From Sphingomonas sp. Root710 (lineage in GTDB: Bacteria; Pseudomonadota; Alphaproteobacteria; Sphingomonadales; Sphingomonadaceae): a stretch of DNA of 64,000 nt. The stretch covers positions 1,373,933-1,437,932 of the forward strand of contig NZ_LMIB01000001.1 in assembly GCF_001429065.1 (NCBI RefSeq), given 5' to 3'. Within the stretch, counting starts at the first letter, position 1; the number at the start of each line of letters is the position of its first letter. Below, piece by piece: positions 55,047 through 64,000 of the stretch. Position numbers and translations under genes: made by a program. Below the pieces are notes generated by a model. It was not told the DNA's origin. It searched no databases and saw nothing but the letters and a program-made list of their open reading frames with translations.

Positions 55047-56852
55047 TTATGCCGGTGCGGTGACGCTTTCAAGCAGCGGCGCGGTAGCCCTGTCGAGCCA
55101 GCCAGCCGCCTCCCCCGACAGCTGCGGACCGACGATCTCGCGTACCCGCGCATGATAGGCGTCGATCCACGCGATCTCGCCCGCATCGAGCATGGCGACA
55201 TCGATCAAAGCACGCTCATAGGGAGCGAAAGTCAGCGTCTCGAAGCCCAGCATGTCCTTCTCGGCCCCCGCAATATCGCACTCGACTGTCAGGATCAGAT
55301 TCTCGATCCGGATCCCATATTCGCCGGTCTTGTAATAGCCGGGCTCGTTCGAGAGGATCATCCCCGCCTGAAGCGGCTCGTCGCCGCCACCGAAGGTGGC
55401 GATACGCTGCGGCCCTTCATGGACCGAGAGATAGGCGCCGACGCCATGGCCGGTGCCATGCGCATAATCGAGCCCAGCCGCCCACAGATATTGCCGCGCG
55501 AGAATGTCGAGCTGCCCGCCGCGGGTGCCCTTCGGAAATACGGCGCGCGCGATCGCGACATGGCCTTTCAGCACCCGCGTATAGCGATCCCGCATTTCCG
55601 CTATGGGCTCGCCCACCGCGACGGTACGCGTCACGTCGGTCGTGCCGTCCTGATATTGGCCGCCCGAATCGACCAGATAAAGCGAACCCGGCTCCAGCCT
55701 GCGGTTGGTCTCCTCGCTTGCGCGGTAATGGACGACCGCACCATTGGGCCCCGCGCCCGAGATCGTGTCGAACGACAAATCCTTAAGCAGCCCGGTCTCG
55801 GCGCGAAACGCCTGAAGCTTGTCCGACGCCGTCAGTTCGTCGAGACCGCCCTTCGGCGCCTCGACCGACAGCCAGTGGAGGAAGCGGCTGAGCGCGGCGC
55901 CATCGCGCGCCTGCGCCGCCTTGTGCCCGGCGATTTCGACCGCGTTCTTGATCGCCTTGGGCAGTACGACGGGGTCGCGCGTCTCGACCAGCGTCGCGCC
56001 ACCGCCAGCCAACGCCTCGAAGATCGCGGCGACCGCGCGTTCGGGGTCGACCGCGACGGTCTTGCCGGCCATCGCCTTCAATGCAGGTTCAAACGCCGCG
56101 CGCGGGTGCAGCCGTACGCCATTGCCGAGATGCTTGGCGACATTGTCGTCGATCTTGTCCGGGGCGACATAGAGATCGGCGGTCGCATCGGCATGGACGA
56201 TGGCATAGGCCAGCGCGACCGGGGTCCGGTCGACATCCTGGCCGCGGACGTTGAACGTCCAGGCGATCGAATCCAGCGCCGAGAGCACCGCCGAATCGGC
56301 CTTCTTCGCCGTCAGCCAGTCGGCCACGTCGGCGCGTTTGGCGGCAGAGCTCTTGCCGGTCAGTTCGTCAGGCTGGACCACCAGCCGCGCCGTCGATGGC
56401 GCTGGCCGGTCGGGCCAGATCGCGTCGACCGGATTGGTGTCGACTGCGACCAGCTCGGCGCCCTTGCTCGCCAGCGCCTTCTGCGCAGCACTGACCCAAC
56501 TGCGTGTGTGGAGCCAGGGATCATAGCCGATCCGCCCGCCATCGGGGGCATGCGCCTCCAGCCATTCGGCGGTGCTCGTCTGCGGCACCGACTGGTAGCT
56601 CCAATGCCTGCCGTCGACCTGCTCACGCACCTGCAAGGTGTAGCGGCCGTCGACGAAGATCGCTGCCTCGGCTGGCAGCACCACCGCCGAACCGGCAGAG
56701 CCCTGGAAGCCTGTGAGCCAGGCCAGGCGCTGCGCATAGCCGCCGACATATTCGCTCATATGCTCGTCGGTCAGCGGGACGACGAAACCATCGAGCTTGC
56801 GGCGCGCCAACTCTTCGCGGAGCGCCTTCAGACGGTCTTCATAGCTAGACAT
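55047..56852 (-). CDS. Aminopeptidase P family metallopeptidase (M24)
   Basis: A 601-residue Xaa-Pro aminopeptidase-type enzyme of the long class. It has two N-terminal creatinase-like domains and a C-terminal pita-bread domain. Metal ligands are visible: LVDSGGQYQDGTTDVTRT with two Asp, HGTGHGVGAYLSVHEGPQR with the His, and LSNEPGYYKTGEYGIRIEN with two Glu. ATG at 56852 opens SSYEDRLKALREELARRKLD, the normal start; a longer frame to 56909 is dropped. It releases N-terminal residues before proline in peptides in the cytoplasm. Confidence 0.9.
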   Translation of the reverse strand: MSSYEDRLKALREELARRKLDGFVVPLTDEHMSEYVGGYAQRLAWLTGFQGSAGSAVVLPAEAAIFVDGRYTLQVREQVDGRHWSYQSVPQTSTAEWLEAHAPDGGRIGYDPWLHTRSWVSAAQKALASKGAELVAVDTNPVDAIWPDRPAPSTARLVVQPDELTGKSSAAKRADVADWLTAKKADSAVLSALDSIAWTFNVRGQDVDRTPVALAYAIVHADATADLYVAPDKIDDNVAKHLGNGVRLHPRAAFEPALKAMAGKTVAVDPERAVAAIFEALAGGGATLVETRDPVVLPKAIKNAVEIAGHKAAQARDGAALSRFLHWLSVEAPKGGLDELTASDKLQAFRAETGLLKDLSFDTISGAGPNGAVVHYRASEETNRRLEPGSLYLVDSGGQYQDGTTDVTRTVAVGEPIAEMRDRYTRVLKGHVAIARAVFPKGTRGGQLDILARQYLWAAGLDYAHGTGHGVGAYLSVHEGPQRIATFGGGDEPLQAGMILSNEPGYYKTGEYGIRIENLILTVECDIAGAEKDMLGFETLTFAPYERALIDVAMLDAGEIAWIDAYHARVREIVGPQLSGEAAGWLDRATAPLLESVTAPA

Positions 56853-56930
56853 GGGGAGGAACCTCGATCTTGTTGCAATCAAGATAGGCGCGCCGGACCA
56901 GGCTAGCAACGCCCCTGCCCGACCAGCCCG

Positions 56931-57470
56931 TCAGGTCCCGGCCGGCCGGTCGATGCTATAAGTTAGATGCCGCTTCAGCCGCTCATCGAGCCCGGGTTGC
57001 GGATGATCGAAGTCGAGTTCGTGCCGTCTGGTCATGCCCAGGCGCTCCATCAGCCCCCAGCTGCGGCTGTTGCCCGTCACCGTGATGGCCCAGACGCTGT
57101 CCGCGGGCGTGTTCGCCCAGCCCCAGGTTAGGCTCGCTGCGGCCGCCTCGCGCGCATAGCCCCTGCCCCAATGATCCGCGGCGAGCCGCCAGCCAATCTC
57201 GATGCGCCCTTCGATCGGGGTGCCCGCCGGGCCCGGCTTCAGTCCGCAAAAACCCAGGAAGGCGCGATCCGCCTTGCGCTCGACCGCCCAGAAACAATAG
57301 CCGGCTTCCGCAAGCAAACCGTTCTGCCGCGCCGTCGCCGCATCGACATCCTCGCGGCTCATCGGCGGGCCGAGATATTCCATCACCGCCGGATCGTTGC
57401 ACATCGCATGGAAAGGCGCCTTGTCGGCGTCGATCCATCCGCGCAGCAATAGCCTTTCGGTCTCGATCAT
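56931..57470 (-). CDS. GNAT family N-acetyltransferase (RimJ/RimL-like)
   Basis: A 179-residue acetyl-CoA-dependent transferase. ETERLLLRGWIDADKAPFH opens the fold. LAADHWGRGYAREAAAASLT holds the acetyl-CoA-binding loop, and NSRSWGLMERLGMTRRHELD closes it, all typical of the RimJ/RimL branch (ribosomal protein or small-molecule acetylation). It begins in the stop of hemB with a 4-base overlap, so the two are translationally coupled. Target unknown. Confidence 0.9.
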   Translation of the reverse strand: MIETERLLLRGWIDADKAPFHAMCNDPAVMEYLGPPMSREDVDAATARQNGLLAEAGYCFWAVERKADRAFLGFCGLKPGPAGTPIEGRIEIGWRLAADHWGRGYAREAAAASLTWGWANTPADSVWAITVTGNSRSWGLMERLGMTRRHELDFDHPQPGLDERLKRHLTYSIDRPAGT

Positions 57471-58459
57471 GCGCCCATCAGGCGCGCTGCATGCAGCGCA
57501 TGATAGGTCAGCACGCCCGACGCGCCCGCGCGCTTGAACGCCATCAGCGTCTCCATCACCATCGCGTCGCGGTCCGCCGCGCCCGCGGCGACCGCATGTT
57601 CGATCATCGCATATTCGCCGGACACCTGATAAGCGAACACCGGCACCTCGAACCGCTCCTTCACCAGCCGGACGATATCGAGATAGGGCAGCCCCGGCTT
57701 GACCATGACGCTGTCCGCGCCCTCGGCCAGGTCCAGCGCCACTTCGCGCAGCGCCTCCTGTGCGTTGGCCGGGTTCATCTGATAGCCCTTCTTGTCGCCC
57801 TTCAGCAGGCCGCGCGTGTCGACCGCGTCGCGGAACGGGCCATAGAAAGCCGAGGCATATTTGGCGGCATAAGCCATGATCTGGACATCGACATGCCCGC
57901 CCGCCTCCAGCGCGGCGCGGATCGCGCCGACCCGCCCGTCCATCATGTCCGACGGGGCAACGATATCGCTGCCCGCCTCGGCCTGGACCAGCGCCTGCGC
58001 GACCAGCACCTCGCTGGTCGGATCGTTCAGAACATGCCCGCCGGCGTCGACCAGCCCGTCATGGCCATGGCTCGTATAGGGATCGAGCGCGACATCGGTG
58101 AGCAGGCCGATGTCGGATACCGCGTCCTTGATCGTGCGGATCGCCCGGCACATCAGATTGTCGGGATTGAGCGCCTCACGCCCGTCGTCGCTGCGGAGGT
58201 CGCGCGGCGTGTTGGGAAACAGCGCAAGACAGGGAATGCCAGCCGCCTTCGCCTCGCGCGCGCGATCCGCCAGTTGCGCCAGCGGCCAGCGCGACACCCC
58301 GGGCAAGGCAGAGATCGGCTCCACCGCCTCGCCATTGGCGATGAACAGCGGCCAGATCAGGTCGGATGGAGTCAGCACATGTTCGGCGAACATGGCGCGG
58401 GTCCAGCCGTGGCGGCGGGTGCGGCGCAGGCGGAGCGCGGGAAAGGCGGGCCGAGTCAT
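57467..58459 (-). CDS. hemB: Delta-aminolevulinic acid dehydratase (porphobilinogen synthase)
   Basis: A 330-residue enzyme that joins two 5-aminolevulinates into porphobilinogen, for haem and related tetrapyrroles. AYAAKYASAFYGPFRDAVDT and DSVMVKPGLPYLDIVRLVKE carry the two active-site lysines. DVALDPYTSHGHDGLVDAGG replaces the zinc-binding cysteines of the zinc type with Ala and Asp, the magnesium-type pattern common in alphaproteobacteria. It is the first gene of the pair with the GNAT gene. Haem supply matters here because two PQQ enzymes need haem c. Confidence 0.95.
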   Translation of the reverse strand: MTRPAFPALRLRRTRRHGWTRAMFAEHVLTPSDLIWPLFIANGEAVEPISALPGVSRWPLAQLADRAREAKAAGIPCLALFPNTPRDLRSDDGREALNPDNLMCRAIRTIKDAVSDIGLLTDVALDPYTSHGHDGLVDAGGHVLNDPTSEVLVAQALVQAEAGSDIVAPSDMMDGRVGAIRAALEAGGHVDVQIMAYAAKYASAFYGPFRDAVDTRGLLKGDKKGYQMNPANAQEALREVALDLAEGADSVMVKPGLPYLDIVRLVKERFEVPVFAYQVSGEYAMIEHAVAAGAADRDAMVMETLMAFKRAGASGVLTYHALHAARLMGA

Positions 58460-58811
58460 GCGCGGTCCTTAGCCGCTGGCGGCCCTGGGTGCAAAGTCAC
58501 GCTCTCGAGAGAGGAGACACAAGATCAGCGCGCCAACTTTTCCGGGTTAACAAATCCCTACTGATTCTCGCAGGCTTTCACACGAAAGTCGCAGCACCTC
58601 GCCAATAACGTTCCACCTCTGTCTAACTTGCAAACGTTTGAGAACGTATATTCACGTAGAACTATTAGACTGTTGCGGCCGATGGTTACGGTGGTGTTTA
58701 TTATCATCACAATCCAATCTCAAACAAGAGATCGGGAATATTGAGAAATTATTACTTTTCTTAATCCAGCATCTGCATTGGGAAACGGATGCGTTCGTCG
58801 AGGAGGCCGAT
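58460..58811. other. Gene-free, AT-richer stretch upstream of hemB
   Basis: About 350 bases separate hemB and the small plus-strand gene. It is the AT-richest long gap noted here and contains the short palindrome AAACGTTT at 58632-58639 and several TTATTA runs. It presumably holds the hemB promoter. No protein or RNA gene is recognised. Confidence 0.5.
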
Positions 58812-58979
58812 ATGCCAAACGACATCGATCTGACCCAACGCTTGGAACAGGTGTTGCTGGAAACAGCCACCGCCTTCCTTCGGCTCGTCCAGGAGCAGCA
58901 TCCGCACGTTGACGGCGCGGAATATGAGATTGCGCTGGCGGTGCGGCGACGGCGGTTGAGAGTGCCCGCCAGCGGTTGA
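58812..58979 (+). CDS. Possible small protein of unknown function
   Basis: A 55-residue open frame. ATG at 58812 has GAGGAGG five bases upstream, the best ribosome-binding site nearby, which is the main support. The product is helical and polar (DLTQRLEQVLLETATAFLRL) with a basic tail (AVRRRRLRVPASG). The frame is open upstream to 58638, but that part has no good start. I do not recognise the protein. It lies 60 bases before the trypsin-like gene. Confidence 0.45.
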   Translation: MPNDIDLTQRLEQVLLETATAFLRLVQEQHPHVDGAEYEIALAVRRRRLRVPASG

Positions 58980-59039
58980 CGGCCGCCCTCCCCTCGGCGC
59001 TTCGGCGCACGTCCGAAAACCCAGCCTGCGGATATCATC

Positions 59040-59993
59040 ATGACGAAATCGGTCCCTTCGGGAGGTGCGCTGCGCATCCTTCCCCGCATCCTCCTGCTCG
59101 CGCTGCTGGCGGCGCAGTTCCTGGCCCCCGCGAGCGCACCCGCCATGGTGCTGGGTGCCGACGATCGCAACCAGGCAGCCGCCTTCCTGTCGCCCGCGGA
59201 AGAAGACCGGTTCCAGGGCCTCGGCCGCATCGAATGCCTTCAGCCGGGATCGCGAGGCCTGTCCTTTCATGCGACCGGATGGGTCGTCGGATCGGTCGAC
59301 ACCGTGATGACCGCCGCACATGTCTTCTTCGAGCAGGGCTGGCGCGGTGACCGCTCGATCGAACGCGATCCGGCGAACTGCATCTTCGTCCTGTTCAATC
59401 GGGACCAGAGCATCCGCGAGATCGCCAATATCCGATATGCCGTCTCGCCATGGGCGGACCGGCGGATGCGCGGCGACAGCGCTAGAGATTATGCCGTGCT
59501 CAAGCTGGCGAAGCCGGTGCGAGTATCGAAAATCCCCGCAGTCAGCGTCAACGCTGCCATCAGGCCCGATGTCCAGCTGGTCGCCTTTCAGACGGGAGTC
59601 ATCGACAATCAGCGGGCCCGCATCACCCGCGGCGAAGCACGGCGTTTCCCGGTCCTCGACGCACATTACGAACTCGAAGGCATGCACATCTCCAACAGCG
59701 CCCGCCTTTTCTCGACCTCGGCCAATTCGAGCCCCGGTTCCTCAGGCGGTCTCTATTATGACCGCCGCTCGGGGGCGGTGCTCGGCCTGCATCTGGGGTC
59801 GATGTGCGATCCGGAGGCGCTGAACCCCAGCTATGATCCCGATCATTGCTTCAACTATGGCCTGCGCTTCGGCCGCGATGCCGGCATCGCCATCGACGCC
59901 GTGGCACGCGACGCCGCGCCCCGGAGCCTGATGATCCGCTCGAACCAGGCCGCGCCCGCTACGGCCGCGATCGTGCTGGCTCTGGCCAGCTGA
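59040..59993 (+). CDS. Trypsin-like serine protease, exported
   Basis: A 317-residue S1-type protease. VMTAAHVFFEQGW holds the His, DYAVLKLAKPVRVSKIP the Asp and SSPGSSGGLYYD the Ser. All three are present and the fold looks complete, with a C-terminal extension of about 60 residues. A signal peptide (ILPRILLLALLAAQFLAPAS) leads it across the membrane. Cysteines in RIECLQPG, ANCIFV and MCDPEALNPSYDPDHCF could pair. Its role is unknown; a periplasmic or secreted housekeeping protease is likely. Confidence 0.85.
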   Translation: MTKSVPSGGALRILPRILLLALLAAQFLAPASAPAMVLGADDRNQAAAFLSPAEEDRFQGLGRIECLQPGSRGLSFHATGWVVGSVDTVMTAAHVFFEQGWRGDRSIERDPANCIFVLFNRDQSIREIANIRYAVSPWADRRMRGDSARDYAVLKLAKPVRVSKIPAVSVNAAIRPDVQLVAFQTGVIDNQRARITRGEARRFPVLDAHYELEGMHISNSARLFSTSANSSPGSSGGLYYDRRSGAVLGLHLGSMCDPEALNPSYDPDHCFNYGLRFGRDAGIAIDAVARDAAPRSLMIRSNQAAPATAAIVLALAS

Positions 59994-60035
59994 GCAACCT
60001 GTCCAAAAACCCTCCAGGAAATGAAGGAGTTCGTC

Positions 60036-60473
60036 ATGTTACATCAACGATTAGGATATCAGCGGCGGACCGCGGCAATCTGCTGCTCTGCGGCCGACGA
60101 GCGCGGCGAGCCGCGGCACAGCGTCAGCATGGCCACCCGGATGCGGCAAGGGCTGCACCTCGCCATCGACAGCAGCGCGGCGACGAATGGGCAAATCTCG
60201 GACATCATCGTTACCGATATCTCCTGCAAAGGGCTGGCGGTCAGCGGAATGGGCCCTCTGACCGCGGGCAACCGCGCCACGGTCGAGGTTCCTCTGATCG
60301 GCCAGCGTGAGGTCGATGTCCGCTGGATCGCGGGCAACCGCGCCGGATGCCGGTTCGTGACCCCATTGAGCGATGAAGAGCTACGGATGGCGCTGTGCAG
60401 GAGCGGGACGCTGGCGGACAACTTCCCCGGCCTTATCGGCAGCCTGTCGCCCCGCCAAGGCGGACAGGCATAA
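60036..60473 (+). CDS. PilZ domain protein
   Basis: A 145-residue protein with one PilZ domain, a receptor for cyclic di-GMP. TDISCKGLAVSG matches the D/N-x-S-x-x-G half of the binding motif. The usual R-x-x-x-R half should sit near ATRMRQGLHL upstream and is not cleanly seen, so c-di-GMP binding is plausible but unproven. ATG at 60036 has AAGGAG just upstream, which decides it against 60021. It lies close downstream of the trypsin-like gene. Confidence 0.75.
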   Translation: MLHQRLGYQRRTAAICCSAADERGEPRHSVSMATRMRQGLHLAIDSSAATNGQISDIIVTDISCKGLAVSGMGPLTAGNRATVEVPLIGQREVDVRWIAGNRAGCRFVTPLSDEELRMALCRSGTLADNFPGLIGSLSPRQGGQA

Positions 60474-60524
60474 AAAGCTCGACCGATTTGCATCCGAAAC
60501 GGTCTTCGGACGTTCGGTGCAGAT

Positions 60525-61421
60525 ATGGATGATATTACGCCGCGCTCCGCCGTCCTGATCGTCAACGCCCTGTCGCGCCAGGGCCGGAAACAGTTCGATG
60601 CCGCCCGCGAAGGATTGCGGGCTGCGGGCGTCGGGCTGATCGACGCTATCGCCATTGATGAGCCGGGGACCCTCGACAACCATGTCGCGGCGGCCATGAA
60701 GCGCAAGCCACCGATGCTGATCATCGGCGGCGGCGACGGATCGCTGTCCTGCGCGGTCGATATGCTGGTCGGAACCGACACCGTCTTCGCGGTCCTGCCA
60801 CTGGGCACCGCCAACAGCTTCGCACGATCGCTGGAGATTCCGCTCGATCTCGACGGTGCGATCAAGGTCATCGCCGAGGGAAAGCCTCGCCGAATCGATC
60901 TGGGCATGATCGACGACGATTATTACTGCAACTGCGCCGCGATTGGTCTGTCGACCAAGATCGGCGGCAGAATCCCGCCGGTGCTCAAGAAGACGCTGGG
61001 ACGGCTGGGCTATCTGATATGGGCCGCCTATCAATCGATGAAATTCAGGTCGTTCAAGCTGATCGTCACCCATGACGGGGTGCGCGAAGAGGTCGACGCG
61101 CTCGAGGTGCGCATTGCCAACGGCCCCTATCATGGCGGGGTCGAGCTGATCGACGAGGCCGATCCCCAAAGCGGCGAGATCGTGGTCCAGGTGGTGGTGG
61201 GACGTTCGCCGGCGCAGCTCGGCTGGAGCTGGTTCACCAGCTATTTGCGGCTGCGCGCGCGCAAGGACACCACGGTCGAATATCGCGGGCGCGAGATCCG
61301 GGTGGAGACGGTGCCGCCGCTGAAGATCTCGATCGACGGCGAGGTGCTGGCGAAGACCCCCTTCACCGCGAAGGTCGCGCCCAAGGCGATCAGCGTGATG
61401 GCCCCCCGCCTCGAAGACTAG
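60525..61421 (+). CDS. Diacylglycerol/lipid kinase family protein (YegS-like)
   Basis: A 298-residue lipid kinase-fold protein. LIIGGGDGSLSCAVDMLVG holds the ATP-binding GGGDGS motif, and VLPLGTANSFARSLEIPLDL the second conserved element. GMIDDDYYCNCAAIGLSTKI is the start of the C-terminal beta-sandwich. Length and layout match YegS and bacterial diacylglycerol kinases, which phosphorylate membrane lipids. Sphingomonads make sphingolipids, so a sphingoid base or ceramide is an additional candidate substrate. Substrate unknown. Confidence 0.85.
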   Translation: MDDITPRSAVLIVNALSRQGRKQFDAAREGLRAAGVGLIDAIAIDEPGTLDNHVAAAMKRKPPMLIIGGGDGSLSCAVDMLVGTDTVFAVLPLGTANSFARSLEIPLDLDGAIKVIAEGKPRRIDLGMIDDDYYCNCAAIGLSTKIGGRIPPVLKKTLGRLGYLIWAAYQSMKFRSFKLIVTHDGVREEVDALEVRIANGPYHGGVELIDEADPQSGEIVVQVVVGRSPAQLGWSWFTSYLRLRARKDTTVEYRGREIRVETVPPLKISIDGEVLAKTPFTAKVAPKAISVMAPRLED

Positions 61422-61430
61422 AACCGAAAG

Positions 61431-62846
61431 TCACCGCGCAGGAGGCCGTCCGCCAGCCTGATGTTCGGCGGCTTTGGCCTGGTCGGCAAGCACCACCTTT
61501 CTCCACCCTCCGCGCGCATAATAGCCCCACGTCAGCAGCAAGTTGACGATCGAGCTGAACGGGAAGGCCCACCACAGCGCGTCGAAGCCGAGTTGCCGCT
61601 GGGCGAGGGTCGCGAAACCGAGCCTGACGCCGAACAGGCAGATGATCATGATGATCAGCGGCCCCGAGACCACGCCATTGGCGCGGATCGCGGCGAACAT
61701 GATGATCGTCATACCCGCGAACAACAGGCTCCATCCCGCCAACAGGTGCATTTTCTCGGCGATGGGAATGGCGGGGCTGTGGCTACCGAGGAACAGTCCG
61801 AGCAGCGTCCGATCGAACAGCGTCACCAATGCGATCGCGGCGCCGGTCATCAGCAGATTGTAGAGTATCCCGGCACTGACGATCGAGCGGACCCGGTCCC
61901 AGCGGCCCGCACCGATATTCTGCGCCGTCATCGCGGTGACCGCTGCCCCCACCGCCATCGCGGGCATCTGGACATAGTTCCACAGTTGGAAGGTCACGCC
62001 ATAGGCTGCGGCTGCATAGACGCCGCCATGGTTGACCAGTCCGACCATCACCAACCCCGACAGCGTCATGACGAGCATCTGCAGCCCCATGAGCGAGCCT
62101 TTGGCGAGGATGAGACGGAGCAGCGCGGGTTCGGGAAGAAGATAGCGCCATTCCGGCCCGCGCAGCCGGATCGGCAGGTCACGGCGATAGACGACAAACA
62201 ACATGCCGCCGAGCGAAACCATGCTGGACATCAAGGTCGCCACCGCCGACCCGACGATGCCCAGCGCCGGGAACGGCCCGATCCCGATGATGAGGAAGGG
62301 ATTGAGGCCCGCATCGACGACAATAGCGACGATCATGAACCATAAGGGCGTCATCGCATCGCCCGCCCCGCGCAGCGACATCATCAGCAAGGCGGCGAGC
62401 GCGCTGAATGGTACGACCACCAACATGGCCTTCAGATAGGCGGATGCCGCCGGCAGCGCAGCGGCAGGCGTGCCCATCAGGTGGAGCAGCCAGTCGGCCA
62501 ATCCGATTCCCAGCGCCATTACAGCCATCGAGATCAGCAGGAACAGCGTCGCTGCCGCCCCCACCGCGCGCCGCGCGCCATCAACGTCCTTCCGGCCGAT
62601 ATGCTGGCCGACCAGTACCGACGCCGCCATGCCGAAACCAAAGAAAACGGAAAAAGACAGGAAGGTAATGTTGGAGGCGTTGGACGAGGCAGCCAGCGCG
62701 CCTTCGCCCAGAAAACGGCCGATCCACACCATGTTGATTGAGACGTTGAGCGACTGGAGGATGTTAGCGCCGAGCGTCGGCATCGCGAACAACAACAGCG
62801 TGCGGCCGATCGGCCCGTTGATCAGGTCACGCTGCGCTTTCGCCAT
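61431..62846 (-). CDS. MATE family multidrug efflux transporter
   Basis: A 471-residue inner-membrane exporter with 12 predicted helices in two halves, the MATE/NorM type, which uses a sodium or proton gradient. Both halves repeat a pattern: GPIGRTLLLFAMPTLGANIL and, in the second, LRLILAKGSLMGLQMLVMTL. AMTAQNIGAGRWDRVRSIV lies in the second half. The final hydrophilic tail is short. It starts six bases after the valS stop, so it is probably transcribed with valS. Confidence 0.9.
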   Translation of the reverse strand: MAKAQRDLINGPIGRTLLLFAMPTLGANILQSLNVSINMVWIGRFLGEGALAASSNASNITFLSFSVFFGFGMAASVLVGQHIGRKDVDGARRAVGAAATLFLLISMAVMALGIGLADWLLHLMGTPAAALPAASAYLKAMLVVVPFSALAALLMMSLRGAGDAMTPLWFMIVAIVVDAGLNPFLIIGIGPFPALGIVGSAVATLMSSMVSLGGMLFVVYRRDLPIRLRGPEWRYLLPEPALLRLILAKGSLMGLQMLVMTLSGLVMVGLVNHGGVYAAAAYGVTFQLWNYVQMPAMAVGAAVTAMTAQNIGAGRWDRVRSIVSAGILYNLLMTGAAIALVTLFDRTLLGLFLGSHSPAIPIAEKMHLLAGWSLLFAGMTIIMFAAIRANGVVSGPLIIMIICLFGVRLGFATLAQRQLGFDALWWAFPFSSIVNLLLTWGYYARGGWRKVVLADQAKAAEHQAGGRPPAR

Positions 62847-62852
62847 GCAGGA

Positions 62853-64000
62853 TCAACCGAGGCGGGCTAGTGCCGCACTCAGCTGCTCTGCTTCCTGGGC
62901 CTTCTCGGCATGGTCGGCCCGCGCCTTCTCGACCGCTTCGGGTTTCGCCTTCTCGACGAAGGCCGGGTTGCCGAGGCGTCCGGCGAGGCTATCGCGTTCC
63001 TTCTCAGCCGCCGCGATTGCCTTGGACAAGCGCGCCTTCTCAGCGTCGAGATCGATCACCCCTTGGAGCGGTAGGACATAGGTTGCTTCGTCGACCACCA
63101 CCTGCGCTGCGCCCTCAGCTGGGCCGTCGCCTTCGGCCAGATCGAGCCGCGCGAGCCGCGCGATCGCGACCGCGTTCGCCTTGAGACGCGCCCGCGTCGC
63201 ATCGCTCGCGCCGCGCGCATGGGCGGGCAGCCGCGCCCCAGGCGGCACATTGAGCCCGGTGCGGGCCGCACGGACTTCGCTCACCAGACGGATCAGCCAG
63301 TCGATCTCCTGCTGGGCCGCCGGATCGATCGCGCGCGCGTCGGTGATCGGCCATTTCGCGACGATGATGTCATATTCGCGTTCGCCCAGCGCATGCCACA
63401 GCTCTTCGGTGATGAAGGGCATGAAGGGGTGTAGCATGACGAGAATCTGGTCGAGCACCCAGCCTGCGACCGCGCGGGTCTCGGCGGCCTGGCCTTCGTC
63501 CGCGCCCTCGGCGAGCAGCGGCTTGGTCAGCTCGATATACCAGTCGCAGAAGCTGGCCCAGGTGAAGTGATAGATCGTATTCGCCGCCTCGTCATAGCGC
63601 AGGTCGGCGATGGCGAGGTCGAGCGCCTGCACCGTCTTCACCGTCTCCGCGATGATCCAGCGGTTGACCGCAAGCTCGGCCTTCGGCGCTTCGATCGAGG
63701 TCGACGCGCCGATGCCGTTACTCTGCGCAAAGCGGGCGGCGTTCCACAGCTTCGTCGCGAAGTTGCGATACCCTTCGACCCGCTTCTCATCGAGCTTGAT
63801 GTCGCGCCCCTGGCTCTCCATCGCGGTCAGCGTGAAGCGCAGCGCATCGGCGCCATATTTGTCGATCAGGCCGAGCGGATCGACCGTGTTGCCCTTCGAC
63901 TTCGACATCTTCGAGCCATCGGCAGCGCGAACAAGACCGTGCAGATACAATGTCTTGAACGGCACTTCTCCCATTAAGTGCAAACCCTGCATGATCATGC
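62853..64000 (-). CDS. valS: Valyl-tRNA synthetase (5' end off the window)
   Basis: The last 381 or so residues of the class I tRNA synthetase that charges tRNA-Val. [20 protein letters not shown] holds the KMSKS loop, [20 protein letters not shown] follows, and the anticodon-binding helical domain has [19 protein letters not shown]. The C terminus is the valS-specific coiled coil ([20 protein letters not shown]). The gene runs off the window's right end with no frameshift or stop. It is followed by the MATE gene. Confidence 0.95.
   Translation of the reverse strand, partial: MIMQGLHLMGEVPFKTLYLHGLVRAADGSKMSKSKGNTVDPLGLIDKYGADALRFTLTAMESQGRDIKLDEKRVEGYRNFATKLWNAARFAQSNGIGASTSIEAPKAELAVNRWIIAETVKTVQALDLAIADLRYDEAANTIYHFTWASFCDWYIELTKPLLAEGADEGQAAETRAVAGWVLDQILVMLHPFMPFITEELWHALGEREYDIIVAKWPITDARAIDPAAQQEIDWLIRLVSEVRAARTGLNVPPGARLPAHARGASDATRARLKANAVAIARLARLDLAEGDGPAEGAAQVVVDEATYVLPLQGVIDLDAEKARLSKAIAAAEKERDSLAGRLGNPAFVEKAKPEAVEKARADHAEKAQEAEQLSAALARLG

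Noticed and set aside
54537-56906. A 789-codon open frame on the plus strand
   Set aside because: It lies antisense to the M24 peptidase, is Arg-, Asp- and Gly-rich without a fold motif, and is a product of high G+C codon use on the true gene.
58638-58811. Upstream extension of the small frame at 58812
   Set aside because: It opens with TTG in an AT-rich gap and has no ribosome-binding site, while GAGGAGG precedes the ATG at 58812.

Overview
The window reads as chromosome from a sphingomonad (Alphaproteobacteria, Sphingomonadales). The evidence is uniformly high G+C, two TonB-dependent receptors with the EIVVTA(S/N)-type plug start, a cysteine-poor magnesium-type HemB, several small proteins of a sphingomonad type, and a 150 bp palindromic intergenic element ending in CTAG. 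It carries 59 intact or edge-truncated protein genes, one degraded gene, two tRNA genes and several clear hairpin terminators. No CRISPR array, rRNA gene, integrase or intact insertion sequence was seen.

Layout. 1-12.2 kb is housekeeping and small-protein territory: an alaC-like aminotransferase (5' end off the window), DUF2721 and DUF4345 membrane proteins, three secreted or anchored proteins of unknown role, an extensin-like protein, a LOG-family hydrolase, PEBP and AlkB-like genes, a SirB1-like protein, and an Lrp regulator divergent from an AceE/MdeB-like E1 dehydrogenase. 12.3-15.6 kb holds an SDR gene, tRNA-Gln(UUG), a UDP-glucuronate 4-epimerase-like gene, a lipoprotein and a dienelactone-hydrolase-like protein. 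15.6-17.9 kb is a small HxlR-controlled SDR and enone-reductase unit.

18.0-53.6 kb is a dense catabolic region. It has two TonB receptors, two GDXG-type hydrolases, two unusual tandem-domain TetR proteins and two related AraC-type regulators. Its enzymes are two PQQ dehydrogenases with cytochrome c domains, an acyl-CoA synthetase, four acyl-CoA dehydrogenases, an enoyl-CoA hydratase, a FadB-like fusion, a thiolase, four SDRs, a phosphotransferase related to LvaA and the kinase part of ACAD10/11, an NPD-family flavoprotein, a hotdog-fold protein and an Asp/Glu racemase-fold protein. Read together: a substrate crosses the outer membrane through TonB receptors, may be freed by esterases, is oxidised at alcohol groups by periplasmic PQQ enzymes and SDRs, becomes a CoA ester and is shortened by beta-oxidation. 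The kinase plus ACAD10/11-like dehydrogenase suggest that one intermediate is a 4-hydroxyacyl-CoA. The substrate cannot be named from sequence.

54.0-64.0 kb returns to housekeeping: tRNA-Thr(GGU), a CAP-domain protein, an aminopeptidase P-type peptidase, a GNAT gene overlapping hemB, a trypsin-like protein, a PilZ protein, a lipid-kinase family protein, a MATE exporter and the 3' two-fifths or so of valS.
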